Source: VFMC01 sp037130535 (GTDB lineage Bacteria; Actinomycetota; Acidimicrobiia; Acidimicrobiales; Ilumatobacteraceae). From it: DNA of 45,134 nucleotides. Made by a program: the position numbers and the translations under genes. Below, one piece after another: positions 22,112 through 30,978 of the stretch. The notes beneath the pieces are model-generated. The model had not been told where the DNA came from and did no database searches. It saw only the letters and a program-made list of their open reading frames with translations. The stretch lies in contig JBAXSU010000003.1 in assembly GCA_037130535.1 (NCBI GenBank), positions 1 through 45,134 of the forward strand, given 5' to 3'. How positions within the stretch are numbered: the stretch's first letter is position 1; the number at the start of each line of letters is the position of its first letter.

Positions 22112-24844
22112 ATGCAGGCCATGATCTTCGACGGTTACGTCAACCAACTTCCCGACACCGATCCGGGGGAAACCGCCGAGTGGCTCGACAGCCTCGATGC
22201 GGTCATCGACACCCACGGCAAGACCCGCGCTCGGTTCCTGCTGTCGAAGTTGCTCGAGCGTGCCCGCTCGAGCGAGGTCAGCTTCCCTGCCACCGTCAGC
22301 ACGCCCTACGTGAACACGATCCCCCATGAGGCCGAGCCGTGGTTCCCGGGTGACGAACACATCGAGCGCCGCATCCGCGCCTACGTGCGCTGGAACGCAG
22401 CGATGATGGTGGTGAAGGCCAACAAGCACGCCGAGGGCATCGGCGGCCACCTCGCCACGTTCGCCAGTTCGGCCAGCCTGTACGAGATCGGCTTCAACCA
22501 CTTCTTCCGCGGGAAAGACGACGGGAACGCGGGCGACCATGTGTACTTCCAGGGTCACGCCGCGCCGGGCATCTACGCCCGCGCGTTCCTCGAGCGCCGT
22601 CTGCAGGAAGACGATCTCGACGCGTTCCGTCGCGAGATCGCCCGCCCCGGCCGGGGCCTGTCGAGCTACCCGCACCCCCGCCTGATGCCCGAGTTCTGGG
22701 AGTTCCCCACGGTGTCGATGGGTCTCGGCCCGCTCACCGCCCTCTACCAGGCGCGCTTCAACCGCTACCTGCTGAACCGCCAGCTCGACGACACCAGCCA
22801 GAGCCGAGTGTGGGCCTTCCTCGGCGACGGTGAGTGCGACGAGCCCGAGACGTTGGGCGCCATCTCGCTGGCCAGTCGCGAGAAGCTCGACAACCTCGTC
22901 TTCGTGGTGAACTGCAACCTCCAGCGCCTCGACGGCCCAGTGCGTGGCAACGGCAAGATCATCCAAGAGCTCGAGGCCGTGTTCCGTGGCGCGGGCTGGA
23001 ATGTCATCAAGGTCATCCTCGGCTCGAAGTGGGACGGACTGTTGGCGCAGGACAACGATGGCGTACTGCTGAACAAGCTGAACACCACCGTCGACGGCCA
23101 GTTCCAGCGGTACACGATCGAAGACGGCGCCTACATCCGCGACCACTTCTTCGGTCCCGATCCGCGCCTGCGGGCGATGGTGAGCCACCTCACCGACGCC
23201 GACCTGGTGAACCTGCCGCGCGGCGGCCACGACTACCGCAAGCTCTACGCCGCCTACAAAGCAGCAACCGACAACCTGGGCTCCGGCGCCCCCACCGTCA
23301 TCTTGTGCAAGACGGTGAAGGGCTGGACGCTCGGCCCACAGATCGAGGGCCGCAACGCCACCCATCAGATCAAGAAGATGAACGCCGAGCAGTTGCTCGC
23401 TCTGCGCGACCGCCTGTATCTGCACGACGAGATCCCCGACGACGCGATCGACGACGAGAACCCGCCCTACTTCCGGCCTCGCGAAGACAGCGTCGAGTTC
23501 CAGTACATGATGGAACGCCGTCGTCGCCTCGGTGGCTCGATCCCGAAGCGCCGCACAGCCCCCATACGGCCGGTCACCCTGCCCACCGACGACGTGTTCG
23601 ACGAACTGCGCAAGGGCTCGGGCACGGCAGCCGTCAGCACGACGATGGGGTTCACCCGCCTGCTGCGCAACCTGGCCCGCGACGACCACTTCGGCCGCCA
23701 TGTGGTGCCCATCGTGCCCGACGAGGCGCGCACGTTCGGTATGGACGCGTTGTTCCGCGAACTGAAGATCTACGCCTCGCAGGGCCAGAAGTACGAGCCG
23801 GTCGACCACGACCTGCTGCTCAGCTACACCGAGGCCAGCGACGGCCAGATCCTGGAAGAGGGCATCACCGAGGCCGGTTCGATGGCCAGCTTCATCGCCG
23901 CCGGCACGGCATATGCCACACGCGGCATCACCACCGTGCCCTTCTACACGTTCTATTCGATGTTCGGGTTCCAGCGGGTGGGCGACCTCATCTGGCAGGC
24001 GGCCGATGCCCGCACCCGCGGCTTCCTGATGGGCGCCACCGCTGGGCGAACCACACTGCTCGGCGAGGGCCTGCAGCATCAGGACGGACACTCGCTGGTG
24101 CTGGCTTCGGCCGTGCCGCCGGTGCAGGCGTACGACCCGGCCTTCGCCTACGAGGTGGCCGAGATCGTGCGCGCCGGCCTCGAGCGGATGTACGGCGACA
24201 ACCCGGCCAACGGCGACCCCGACGTCTTCTATTACCTCACTCTGTACAACGAGAACTACCCGATGCCGGTCATGCCCGACAGCCCCGAGGTGCGGGCGGG
24301 CATCGTGCGCGGCCTCTACCACTTCGAGGCTGCGCCAGCGGCGCGCACCCGGGCCACGGTGCTGTTCAGCGGGTCGGCACATTCGGCCGCTCGGGCAGCG
24401 GCCACGGCCCTGCGCGACCGGTACGACGTGGGTGTCGACCTGTGGTCGGCCACCTCGTACAAGGCGCTCCGCGACGACGCTCTCGCTGCCGAACGCTGGA
24501 ACCGGTTGCACCCAGCCAAGGCTCCGCGCGTACCACTGGTGGCCCAACTGCTCGCCGGCACGCCGGGGCCGGTGGTTGCTGTCACCGACTTCATGAAGAT
24601 CGTGCCCGAGCAGGTGGCCCGCTGGCTGCCCGATCGCCAGTTCACCCCGCTCGGCACCGACGGGATGGGGCGCTCCGACACACGTGGCGCACTGCGCCGT
24701 TTCTTCGAGGTCGACGAGGGCCATGTGGTGGTCGCCGTGCTGTCGGCGCTCGCTGCCCGGGGCGAGGTCGATGCCGAGCTGATCGTGAAGGCGATCGGCG
24801 ACTACGACATCGATCCCGACGCGATCGACCCGACGTTCTGCTGA
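22112..24844 (+). CDS. aceE: Pyruvate dehydrogenase E1 component, homodimeric type
   Basis: About 910 residues, the usual size of the AceE-type E1. The thiamine diphosphate motif is GDGECDEPE ... VVNCNLQRLDGPVRGNGKIIQELE (GDG near 248, NCN about 30 later). GHAAPGIYARAF, YPHPRLMPEFWEFPTVSMGLGP and the second-domain VPIVPDEARTFGMD also match closely. It decarboxylates pyruvate and reductively acetylates the lipoyl group of E2. The E2, E3 and lipoylation genes lie at 5263-9793 on the other strand, not in an operon with it. ATG 22121 is an alternative start. Confidence 0.95.
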   Translation: MQAMIFDGYVNQLPDTDPGETAEWLDSLDAVIDTHGKTRARFLLSKLLERARSSEVSFPATVSTPYVNTIPHEAEPWFPGDEHIERRIRAYVRWNAAMMVVKANKHAEGIGGHLATFASSASLYEIGFNHFFRGKDDGNAGDHVYFQGHAAPGIYARAFLERRLQEDDLDAFRREIARPGRGLSSYPHPRLMPEFWEFPTVSMGLGPLTALYQARFNRYLLNRQLDDTSQSRVWAFLGDGECDEPETLGAISLASREKLDNLVFVVNCNLQRLDGPVRGNGKIIQELEAVFRGAGWNVIKVILGSKWDGLLAQDNDGVLLNKLNTTVDGQFQRYTIEDGAYIRDHFFGPDPRLRAMVSHLTDADLVNLPRGGHDYRKLYAAYKAATDNLGSGAPTVILCKTVKGWTLGPQIEGRNATHQIKKMNAEQLLALRDRLYLHDEIPDDAIDDENPPYFRPREDSVEFQYMMERRRRLGGSIPKRRTAPIRPVTLPTDDVFDELRKGSGTAAVSTTMGFTRLLRNLARDDHFGRHVVPIVPDEARTFGMDALFRELKIYASQGQKYEPVDHDLLLSYTEASDGQILEEGITEAGSMASFIAAGTAYATRGITTVPFYTFYSMFGFQRVGDLIWQAADARTRGFLMGATAGRTTLLGEGLQHQDGHSLVLASAVPPVQAYDPAFAYEVAEIVRAGLERMYGDNPANGDPDVFYYLTLYNENYPMPVMPDSPEVRAGIVRGLYHFEAAPAARTRATVLFSGSAHSAARAAATALRDRYDVGVDLWSATSYKALRDDALAAERWNRLHPAKAPRVPLVAQLLAGTPGPVVAVTDFMKIVPEQVARWLPDRQFTPLGTDGMGRSDTRGALRRFFEVDEGHVVVAVLSALAARGEVDAELIVKAIGDYDIDPDAIDPTFC

Positions 24845-24875
24845 ACCGACAGCCCACCCAACTCAGGAAGGGGAC

Positions 24876-26972
24876 TCAGCTCCACCAGCCGTTCACGTCG
24901 ATGACGACGTGCGTGGCGTCCTGGGCGAACAGACACAGGGTTCCCGTCGGCGACAACGGCAACTGAGCCGCGTTCGAGACGGCGTTGTCGCTGCGCATGT
25001 TGGCGATCGAGGCGACAGGCCGCTCGTTGCACGGCCAGGCGGTGATGTAGCCGTCGCCGCTCGATGCGGTGGTGGTGATGTTGACCGAGACGGCGCCCGC
25101 CTCCGCTGGCACGCCGCGCTGGCCGGCGATCTGCAGGGTCACGATCTGGCCGGCAGCGAGCCGCTGGCCGGGGGCCGCGACGTTCATCGCGGCCCGCAGC
25201 CGGTCGCGGGTGTCGACGAGGCGGAACGGGGTGGAGGGTGTGAACGTGCGGCCGTCGGACTCGCTGTAGTAGCCCGTCACGTCGGCGGCGAGGTCGACGG
25301 GGTTGAGGCTGTAGAGACACACCCGCCCATCGGCCGACAGCGGGACGGTCACCATGTTGGGCCGCACCCGGCCCGGCTGGGGGTTGAGGTTCGACACGAC
25401 GGGCCTGGCGGCGCCGCACGGATAGGCGGTGACGTAGCCGGGCAGGGCGGCATCGACACTGGTGAGGTTGAGCGTGACCGCCGTTGCGGTGACGGGCACC
25501 CCGGCGATACCGGCGATCTGCAGGGCGACGGTCTGGTCACCACCGAGTCGGGTTGCCCCGAAGCCCGTGCGGGTGTCCATCACTCGCTGCGGGGTGACCG
25601 AGGTGAAGCGGCTGGTGGCGGTGGAGGTCATCGCCCCGGTGACGTCGACCACGAGGTGGGCGTTGGTCGAGGCGAACACGCAGAGCCCACCACCGGCGTC
25701 GAGGCCGACGGTGCCGGCGTTGGCAGTCGCCTCGCTGTCGGCGTAGCTGATGGTGGTGACGAGCGGTCGCTCGGAGGCGCAGTTCCAGGCGGTGAGGGAG
25801 CCCGAAGCGGTGGCGCCGACCACGGTGATGTTGGCGACGACCGCCGAGGCACCGCCAGGAACTCCGGCCCATCCGCTCACCTGGATGCGCTTGGTGACAC
25901 CGGCCTGCAGCGCTGTGGCGCCGCGGCCCTCACGGGTGTCGACGAGGCGAGCCGGGGCCAGCGGGGTGAAGCCGACGCTCGGGCCGACGGGCTGGGCGGA
26001 TGCAGGCGCCGGCATCACACCCGTGGCGGCAGCCGGGTCGACGGTGAAGCTCCACGACACCGTGCGGCTGGCGGCGGCGATGGTGACGGTGTAGGTGCCG
26101 GGGGTCAGTTCGGTGCGAGGCATCGCCACGACGGCGTTGTCGCCACCGAGGATCGAAGCTGCCGATCCATCGGTGTTCTGCTTCCACAGCGGGCAGGTCT
26201 CGATCGGTCCGTTGGGGCCGGTGATCGAGGCGCTCACCGGACCCACAACCGGCTCGGGCATCATCGCGAAGGTCGGCAACCCGGCGCCGCCGCTCCATCC
26301 GCAGTAGGTGAGCGGGTTGGGGGTCTCGGTCACGAACTTGCTGAGGCTGGTGGTGGTGCCGTCGCCGGGGAACGTCACGGGTGCGCCAGGACGGCGGGCG
26401 GAGTAGTCGAGACCGCGCAAGACGTCGAGGGTGGCGGCCGATTGCCAGGGGCTGGTCGTCTGGTCGGCGCACTTGCCGAACCCGACGGTGCGCAGCGCGG
26501 GCCGCACGACGCCGATGGCGTGGAACGGACCGGTCATCCAGAGGTCGACGTGGTTGCGGTCGGTGGCGCCATAGGCGCTCGAGACGGCGACGTTGCCGTT
26601 GTTGCCGGCCTTGCGGCCCTCGGTGGTGGCACCGGGCTTCGACATGTCCTCGTCGTGCGAGATGCCGTTGCGCAGCATGTAGCACGAGTGCTGGTACGAA
26701 CCGACCGACAGCGCCGGGTCCTCGGTCACCGGGGCCACGCCCACCATGGCGCGGTAGTAGTTGACGGTGGTGAGCCAGTCGGCCGACGGCGGGATGAAGG
26801 TGGGCTGCGGGTCGGTGTCGGTCGCTGCGGCTGACGGCACAGCGAGGCCGACGCCGACGCCGACCGCAGTGAGCGCTGCCAGGGCCACGACGCGACGCAG
26901 GTGTACGAACCGGGTCCGCGGGCCATTGGCCCCGGGCCGCTGATTGTGCGTCTGTGTCGTTGTGGCATCCAT
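24876..26972 (-). CDS. Secreted CAP-domain protein with three C-terminal surface repeats
   Basis: 698 residues. A basic N-region and hydrophobic core ending in AVPSAAA form a signal peptide of about 50 residues. Residues ~60-235 are a CAP/SCP-like domain (LTTVNYYRAMVGVAP, QHSCYMLRNGISHDED, HAIGVVRP, FGKCAD). A beta-rich segment (~250-325) is followed by three ~120-residue repeats, each starting with an R-L/V-V/M-DTR motif and containing a GYVTAYPC-like segment and a VDVxGxx end. These repeats are typical of surface proteins of Ilumatobacter-like Acidimicrobiia and are the best taxonomic clue here. AGGAG lies about 10 bases before the ATG. Confidence 0.85.
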   Translation of the reverse strand: MDATTTQTHNQRPGANGPRTRFVHLRRVVALAALTAVGVGVGLAVPSAAATDTDPQPTFIPPSADWLTTVNYYRAMVGVAPVTEDPALSVGSYQHSCYMLRNGISHDEDMSKPGATTEGRKAGNNGNVAVSSAYGATDRNHVDLWMTGPFHAIGVVRPALRTVGFGKCADQTTSPWQSAATLDVLRGLDYSARRPGAPVTFPGDGTTTSLSKFVTETPNPLTYCGWSGGAGLPTFAMMPEPVVGPVSASITGPNGPIETCPLWKQNTDGSAASILGGDNAVVAMPRTELTPGTYTVTIAAASRTVSWSFTVDPAAATGVMPAPASAQPVGPSVGFTPLAPARLVDTREGRGATALQAGVTKRIQVSGWAGVPGGASAVVANITVVGATASGSLTAWNCASERPLVTTISYADSEATANAGTVGLDAGGGLCVFASTNAHLVVDVTGAMTSTATSRFTSVTPQRVMDTRTGFGATRLGGDQTVALQIAGIAGVPVTATAVTLNLTSVDAALPGYVTAYPCGAARPVVSNLNPQPGRVRPNMVTVPLSADGRVCLYSLNPVDLAADVTGYYSESDGRTFTPSTPFRLVDTRDRLRAAMNVAAPGQRLAAGQIVTLQIAGQRGVPAEAGAVSVNITTTASSGDGYITAWPCNERPVASIANMRSDNAVSNAAQLPLSPTGTLCLFAQDATHVVIDVNGWWS

Positions 26973-27046
26973 CGTCGCATCGCTCCTGCTGGCATGTGCT
27001 CAGCGAGGACATCGGTGCAATCCGACTGCCGCTTGATAGGTCTTGA

Positions 27047-27079
27047 GACTTTCTGTACCCCGATTGGGGGACTTTGTGA
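27047..27079. promoter_or_regulatory. Regulatory-looking repeat and palindrome upstream of the CAP-protein gene
   Basis: GACTTTCTGT (27047-27056) and GACTTTGTGA (27070-27079) are direct repeats 23 bp apart, flanking the palindrome CCCC-GATT-GGGG (27058-27069). This 33-bp block is AT-richer than its surroundings and lies about 75 bp upstream of the CAP gene start in a 162-bp gap. It may bind a regulator; no other feature is seen in the gap. Confidence 0.4.
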
Positions 27080-27134
27080 CAGTGGCCAGGGTCGACCACA
27101 CGGAGCGCGGTGGCGACTCCTCCCGCGTCCGCTC

Positions 27135-28037
27135 TCAGCGGTGGCGTCGTCGCTCGACGAGCAGACGCGGCGCCGCGAGCACAGCAGCCCACAGCGCACG
27201 GGCATGCACCCGACGTGGCCGATATCGCAAGCGACGCACCGCAAGCCACAGTCCGCGGGCAACATCTCCCCAGGGTCGGTGGCGGATCAGCACCCACAAC
27301 CGGTTGCGCTCGCGGTAGAACGCGGCGATCTCGGGCACTGCCGTCGTCGACGCACTGCCGATGTGCGTCACCTGCACCGTGGGCACACAGCGATAGCGCC
27401 ACCCGTGTTCGGCACCGCGCAGGGCGAGGTCGACATCTTCGTAGTAGAGGAAGAACCGCGGATCGAAGCCACCCGCATCGGCGAGGAACGCTGCACTCAG
27501 CATCACGGCGCCGCCGGTGAACATGGCGAGGTCGTGGGCGGTGGCGCTCGGGTCGGGCGGCACGGGCAGCGGCATGCCACGGCCGATGTCGACCCCGGCG
27601 CCGTCGCGCCCGAGTTCGACACCGAGGCTGTTCACGGTCGGCGGGTCGGTGGGGAACACGAGCATCGGCTGCACGGCACCGAGGCGTTCGCCAGGTCGCG
27701 TCGACCACTCGGCGAGCAGGCCCTCGATCCACCCTGCGGGCACCGTGACGTCGTCGTTGAGCAACGCGACATGCGTTGCACCACCGGCGATCGCCCGCTC
27801 GACACCGAGGTTCATCCCGGCTGCGTAGCCGAGGTTGTGACCCGGCTCGATCAGCGTGAACACCGGCGCCGAACCCTGTGCCGAACCCTGTGCATCGATG
27901 CGCCCGCGCGCCCGTCGCCCGTTGTCGACCACGATCACCTGCGCTGCGCCGCCAGTGGCGAGCACCGAGGTGAGACACGCCTCGAGCAGCCCGTCGGGCG
28001 GGTCGAAGGTGAGCACGACCACCGCGACCTCGGGCAC
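27135..28037 (-). CDS. Family 2 glycosyltransferase (rhamnosyltransferase-like)
   Basis: About 300 residues of GT-A fold: VAVVVLTFDPPDGLLEACL at the start, QVIVVDNG, NLGYAAGMNLGVERA, the metal-binding LLNDDVTVPAGW, and YYEDVDLALRGAEHGW carrying the catalytic base. The C-terminal RYRPRRVHARALW region is basic and likely membrane-associated. The sugar donor is unknown; this subgroup includes dTDP-rhamnosyltransferases. GTG 28037 matches the first strand and has TATCCT six bases upstream. It starts the polysaccharide locus, divergent from an HhH-GPD gene. Confidence 0.87.
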   Translation of the reverse strand: MPEVAVVVLTFDPPDGLLEACLTSVLATGGAAQVIVVDNGRRARGRIDAQGSAQGSAPVFTLIEPGHNLGYAAGMNLGVERAIAGGATHVALLNDDVTVPAGWIEGLLAEWSTRPGERLGAVQPMLVFPTDPPTVNSLGVELGRDGAGVDIGRGMPLPVPPDPSATAHDLAMFTGGAVMLSAAFLADAGGFDPRFFLYYEDVDLALRGAEHGWRYRCVPTVQVTHIGSASTTAVPEIAAFYRERNRLWVLIRHRPWGDVARGLWLAVRRLRYRPRRVHARALWAAVLAAPRLLVERRRHR

Positions 28038-28043
28038 AGGCGG

Positions 28044-28049
28044 AGGATA
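28044..28049 (-). promoter_or_regulatory. -10 box, leaderless promoter of the GT2 gene (overlaps the opposite -10)
   Basis: TATCCT on the minus strand, six bases (CCGCCT) before the GTG at 28037. It shares positions 28048-28049 with the plus-strand -10. Confidence 0.5.
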
Positions 28050-28053
28050 GCGT
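28048..28053 (+). promoter_or_regulatory. -10 box, leaderless promoter of the HhH-GPD gene
   Basis: TAGCGT, six bases (GACGCC) before the GTG at 28060. Only 22 bp separate the two divergent start codons. Confidence 0.5.
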
Positions 28054-28059
28054 GACGCC

Positions 28060-28647
28060 GTGACCGGCACCCTCTTCATCACCGGCGATCCCGAGTCTGA
28101 CGCACTGCTCAACACCGACGGGACAGCCCTCTTGATCGGCATGTTGCTCGACCAGCAGGTGCCCATGGAGTGGGCGTTCACCGGGCCCGCCACACTGCGC
28201 CGTCGTCTCGGGCATCTCGATGCCGCCCGGATCGCCGCGATGGATCCGGCGGCTTTCATCGCCGTGTGCAGTGAGACACCCGCGATCCACCGCTTCCCCA
28301 CCTCGATGGGCGGTCGCATCCATCAGCTGTGTGTGGTCCTCACCGAACGCTTCGACGGACGCGGCGACGTGGTGTGGGCCGATGTGCGCAGCGGCGACGA
28401 GCTGTACAAGCGGCTGCGCACGCTGCCGGGCTACGGCGACGAGAAGGCGAAGATCTTCCTGGCCCTGCTTGCCAAGCGGATGGGGGTGACGCCACGCGGC
28501 TGGAAGGCGGCCGCTGCACCGTTCAGCGACACTCGTCCGCGCAGTGTCGCCGACATCCACTCGCCCGCCACACTCGCCAAGGTGCGCGAGTGGAAGAAGG
28601 CAGCCAAGGCGGCCAAACGCGACAAGCAGGACCGACCGGTCGACTGA
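28060..28647 (+). CDS. HhH-GPD family DNA glycosylase-like protein
   Basis: 195 residues resembling the actinobacterial HhH-GPD family TIGR03252. The N-terminal part has LLIGMLLDQQVPMEWAF, the usual core helix, and the helix-hairpin-helix is LRTLPGYGDEKAKIFLALLAK near residues 125-145. Base-excision glycosylases of this fold flip and remove damaged bases, but this subfamily has no proven substrate and I do not see the iron-sulfur loop. The C-terminal tail is Lys-rich (WKKAAKAAKRDKQ) and could bind DNA. It ends 15 bp before a methyltransferase gene. Confidence 0.8.
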   Translation: MTGTLFITGDPESDALLNTDGTALLIGMLLDQQVPMEWAFTGPATLRRRLGHLDAARIAAMDPAAFIAVCSETPAIHRFPTSMGGRIHQLCVVLTERFDGRGDVVWADVRSGDELYKRLRTLPGYGDEKAKIFLALLAKRMGVTPRGWKAAAAPFSDTRPRSVADIHSPATLAKVREWKKAAKAAKRDKQDRPVD

Positions 28648-28662
28648 GCGCACGAGCCCACG

Positions 28663-29265
28663 ATGAGCGACGAGCGCCCCACCACCACCGACGTGGCCTA
28701 TACCGAGCGGCTCGCTGCGTCGACGGCTCCCCGGGTCGGCTGGCGACGATTCGTCGACCCGCAGGTGCCGTACCGGTGGAACATTCGCCGCCTCGGCCTC
28801 GGCCGGGTGCTCGACATCGGCTGTGGCACCGGTCGCAACCTCGCCCATCTCGACGGCAACGGTGTGGGTGTCGACCACAATGCGGCGTCGGTGGCCGAGG
28901 CACGGAGGCGAGGCCTCACGGCGTACACGGCCGATGAGTTCGGCGCCTCGGCTGAGGCCGTGCCCGGCTCGTTCGACTCGCTGTTGTTCGCGCATGTGCT
29001 CGAGCACCTCACCCGCGACGACGCGGCGGCACTCGTCGCCGCGTACCTTCCGCTGCGGCGGGCAGGTGGCGCAGTGGTGGTGATCTGCCCGCAGGAGCGC
29101 GGGTTCGCGTCGGATGCGACACATGTGACGATGCTCACCCGCGACGACATCGCGGCACTGCTCGGCCAGCTCGGCCTGCAGGCAACAAGGGCGATGTCGT
29201 TCCCGTTCCCCACGGCAGCCGGTCGTTGGTTCACCCACAACGAAACCGTGGTGGTGGCCACCTGA
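28663..29265 (+). CDS. Class I SAM-dependent methyltransferase
   Basis: 200 residues. SAM motif I is VLDIGCGTGRNLAHL, followed by GVGVDHNAAS and a motif with FDSLLFAHVLEHLT, typical of Methyltransf_11/UbiE-like enzymes that often act on glycans or lipids. The C-terminal THVTMLTRDDIAALL is common in methyltransferases of polysaccharide clusters. Location at the edge of the glycosyltransferase locus suggests a sugar or lipid carrier substrate, by context only. Confidence 0.8.
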   Translation: MSDERPTTTDVAYTERLAASTAPRVGWRRFVDPQVPYRWNIRRLGLGRVLDIGCGTGRNLAHLDGNGVGVDHNAASVAEARRRGLTAYTADEFGASAEAVPGSFDSLLFAHVLEHLTRDDAAALVAAYLPLRRAGGAVVVICPQERGFASDATHVTMLTRDDIAALLGQLGLQATRAMSFPFPTAAGRWFTHNETVVVAT

Positions 29266-29291
29266 CCATCGGCCGTGCCCGCACGGCCGGC

Positions 29292-30827
29292 GTGGCCGCG
29301 CTGGCGGTGCTCGTCGCCGTCACGTGGTCGCTCGGTGTGTCGCGCTACGGCGGACCCGACGAACCGGCCCATGTACTGCGGGCTGCGGCGGTTGCCGATG
29401 GCCAGTGGCGCGGTGAACCTGTGCCCGCAGGGCTCGGCCTGGCACCCGGCTACCGCATCGTGCAGGTGCCGGCAGCGCTGGCGAGCGGCGACCCGGCGTG
29501 CTACCGGCACGACTCGTCGCTACCGCCCGACTGCATCACCGTGTCGACCGCAACCGACACGATCGCCGTCGCCACGTCGGCCGGGATCAACCCGCCGTGG
29601 TTCTACGCCGCCATCGGTGGCCTCACCCGCGTGCTGGGCGACCCGGCCGACCCGGCGCACTACCGCATCGTGGCGGCGGTGGTCGCAGCGCTTCTGGTGC
29701 TCCTCGCCACTCGGCGCGCCCGACCGCTCGTCGCCGGTCGGCCGTGGGTGGCGGTGGCAGCCCTCGCCGCAGTCACGCCTGCGGCCTGGTTCCTGGTGGG
29801 CGTGGTGAACCCGAACACGTGGGAGGTGGCCCTTGCGGCACTCGGCTGGGTGGGGGTGGCCCGCTTCGCGCGTGGCGGCGAGCCGCTGCCGGCCGACGCA
29901 TGGTGGATCTCGGTGCCGATGACTGCGGCAGTCGTTGCTCGCCCGGCGGCGCTCGTTGCGGCGGTGACGATGCTGGTGATTGTCGAGGTGATGCCTGGTC
30001 GGCGACCGAACAGTCGCGATCGATGGGCGCTGTGGGCGCCGGTGGCCGCTGCGGTCACAGCGGGCGCGGTGTGGCAGCGCTGGGCAGAGGTGGCGATCGA
30101 CGATCCGCGCACTGCCCAGCAGGGCTCGTGGTGGCAGGCAGTGGCCGAGGCGGTCGGGGGCCTGCTGCGCACTGCGGGCGAGCTGGTGGCATCGCTCGGC
30201 TGGCTCGAGTACGGCGTGGCGCCCGCCGTGGCGGCCACCTGGGCTGCCGTGCTGGTGGCCGCCGTGCTGGCCGTGCGCCGCACCTCGGTTCCGGCCGGCT
30301 TCGGCGGTGCAGCGGTGGTGTGGTCGCTCGCCCTCGTCGGCACCCCGGTGGTGTTCGAGGTGGTGATGTTCTGGCGCCTCGGGCCGATCTGGCAGGGGCG
30401 CTACTCGCTCGGGGTGTGGCTCGGGGTCATCGCGTTGGTTCTCGCCCGGGCGCCCCGACCGGTGCCGTCATTGCGGTTGGCAGCGGTGCCACTGGTGCTC
30501 ATCGCTGCTGGCGCAGTGGAGGTGGCCACGTTCTGGACCGTGCTGCGCCGGTCGACGGTGGGTACCGACGGGTCGTGGTGGTTCACCGGGCACGTGGCCG
30601 TGGGTGGCCCCACACAGCCACTCCTGCTGCTCGGTGCGCACGTGCTCATGGTTGCGGCCGCGGTGGGGGTGGGTGCGCGATGGGTTCACTCGACGTACCC
30701 GAACACGTCGAGCGGCACATCGGTCGAGCCGGCGAAGTCGAACACCGACACAGCACCACCCGCTTGTGTCGCCACCAGCAGCACGGTGGGGCGCGGCCCA
30801 CTTTCTCTCAGGCACGCTCGGCGCTGA
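29292..30827 (+). CDS. DUF2142-like polytopic membrane protein
   Basis: About 511 residues with roughly ten hydrophobic helices. The segment YGGPDEPAHVLRAAAVADGQW after the first helix is the DUF2142 signature (PPDEPxH), a family linked to cell-wall glycan genes and possibly GT-C-like. GINPPWFYAAIGGL and VNPNTWEVALAALGW also fit. GTG 29292 is chosen because the first membrane helix follows directly; TTG at 29226 or CTG at 29262 (overlapping the upstream stop) are alternatives. The 3' end overlaps the convergent small coiled-coil gene by 20 bp. Confidence 0.75.
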   Translation: MAALAVLVAVTWSLGVSRYGGPDEPAHVLRAAAVADGQWRGEPVPAGLGLAPGYRIVQVPAALASGDPACYRHDSSLPPDCITVSTATDTIAVATSAGINPPWFYAAIGGLTRVLGDPADPAHYRIVAAVVAALLVLLATRRARPLVAGRPWVAVAALAAVTPAAWFLVGVVNPNTWEVALAALGWVGVARFARGGEPLPADAWWISVPMTAAVVARPAALVAAVTMLVIVEVMPGRRPNSRDRWALWAPVAAAVTAGAVWQRWAEVAIDDPRTAQQGSWWQAVAEAVGGLLRTAGELVASLGWLEYGVAPAVAATWAAVLVAAVLAVRRTSVPAGFGGAAVVWSLALVGTPVVFEVVMFWRLGPIWQGRYSLGVWLGVIALVLARAPRPVPSLRLAAVPLVLIAAGAVEVATFWTVLRRSTVGTDGSWWFTGHVAVGGPTQPLLLLGAHVLMVAAAVGVGARWVHSTYPNTSSGTSVEPAKSNTDTAPPACVATSSTVGRGPLSLRHARR

Positions 30828-30978
30828 TGCCGTCGCGGTGGGCCACCACCTCGTCGAGCGTGCGCCGCAGCAGCGCGTACTGGGCACGGGCCTCGGTCAG
30901 GGCGTGTTCGAGCGAGGCGATCACCGCCGGATCGGCCTGCACCCGGTCGGCCTGCGCAGGGCCCGCCTGCTCAGGCAC
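30808..30978 (-). CDS. Very small coiled-coil protein (glycosyltransferase-associated)
   Basis: 56 residues, with a predicted coiled coil over roughly residues 15-50 (ADPAVIASLEHALTEAR and YALLRRTLDEVVAHRD). No known family. GTG 30978 overlaps the stop of the preceding small gene by 8 bp (GTGCCTGA), so it is the third gene of a tightly coupled minus-strand operon behind a large glycosyltransferase. Longer starts in this frame only run antisense-like through its neighbour. Possibly a scaffold or remnant; function unknown. Confidence 0.5.
   Translation of the reverse strand: MPEQAGPAQADRVQADPAVIASLEHALTEARAQYALLRRTLDEVVAHRDGISAERA

Noticed and set aside
22088..24724. An 878-residue minus-strand frame opposite aceE
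   Set aside because: Antisense shadow of a strongly conserved gene; no recognisable protein features.
29226..29291. TTG start at 29226 for the DUF2142-like gene
   Set aside because: It would overlap the methyltransferase by 40 bp and add a hydrophilic stretch before the first membrane helix; GTG 29292 is simpler, though not proven.
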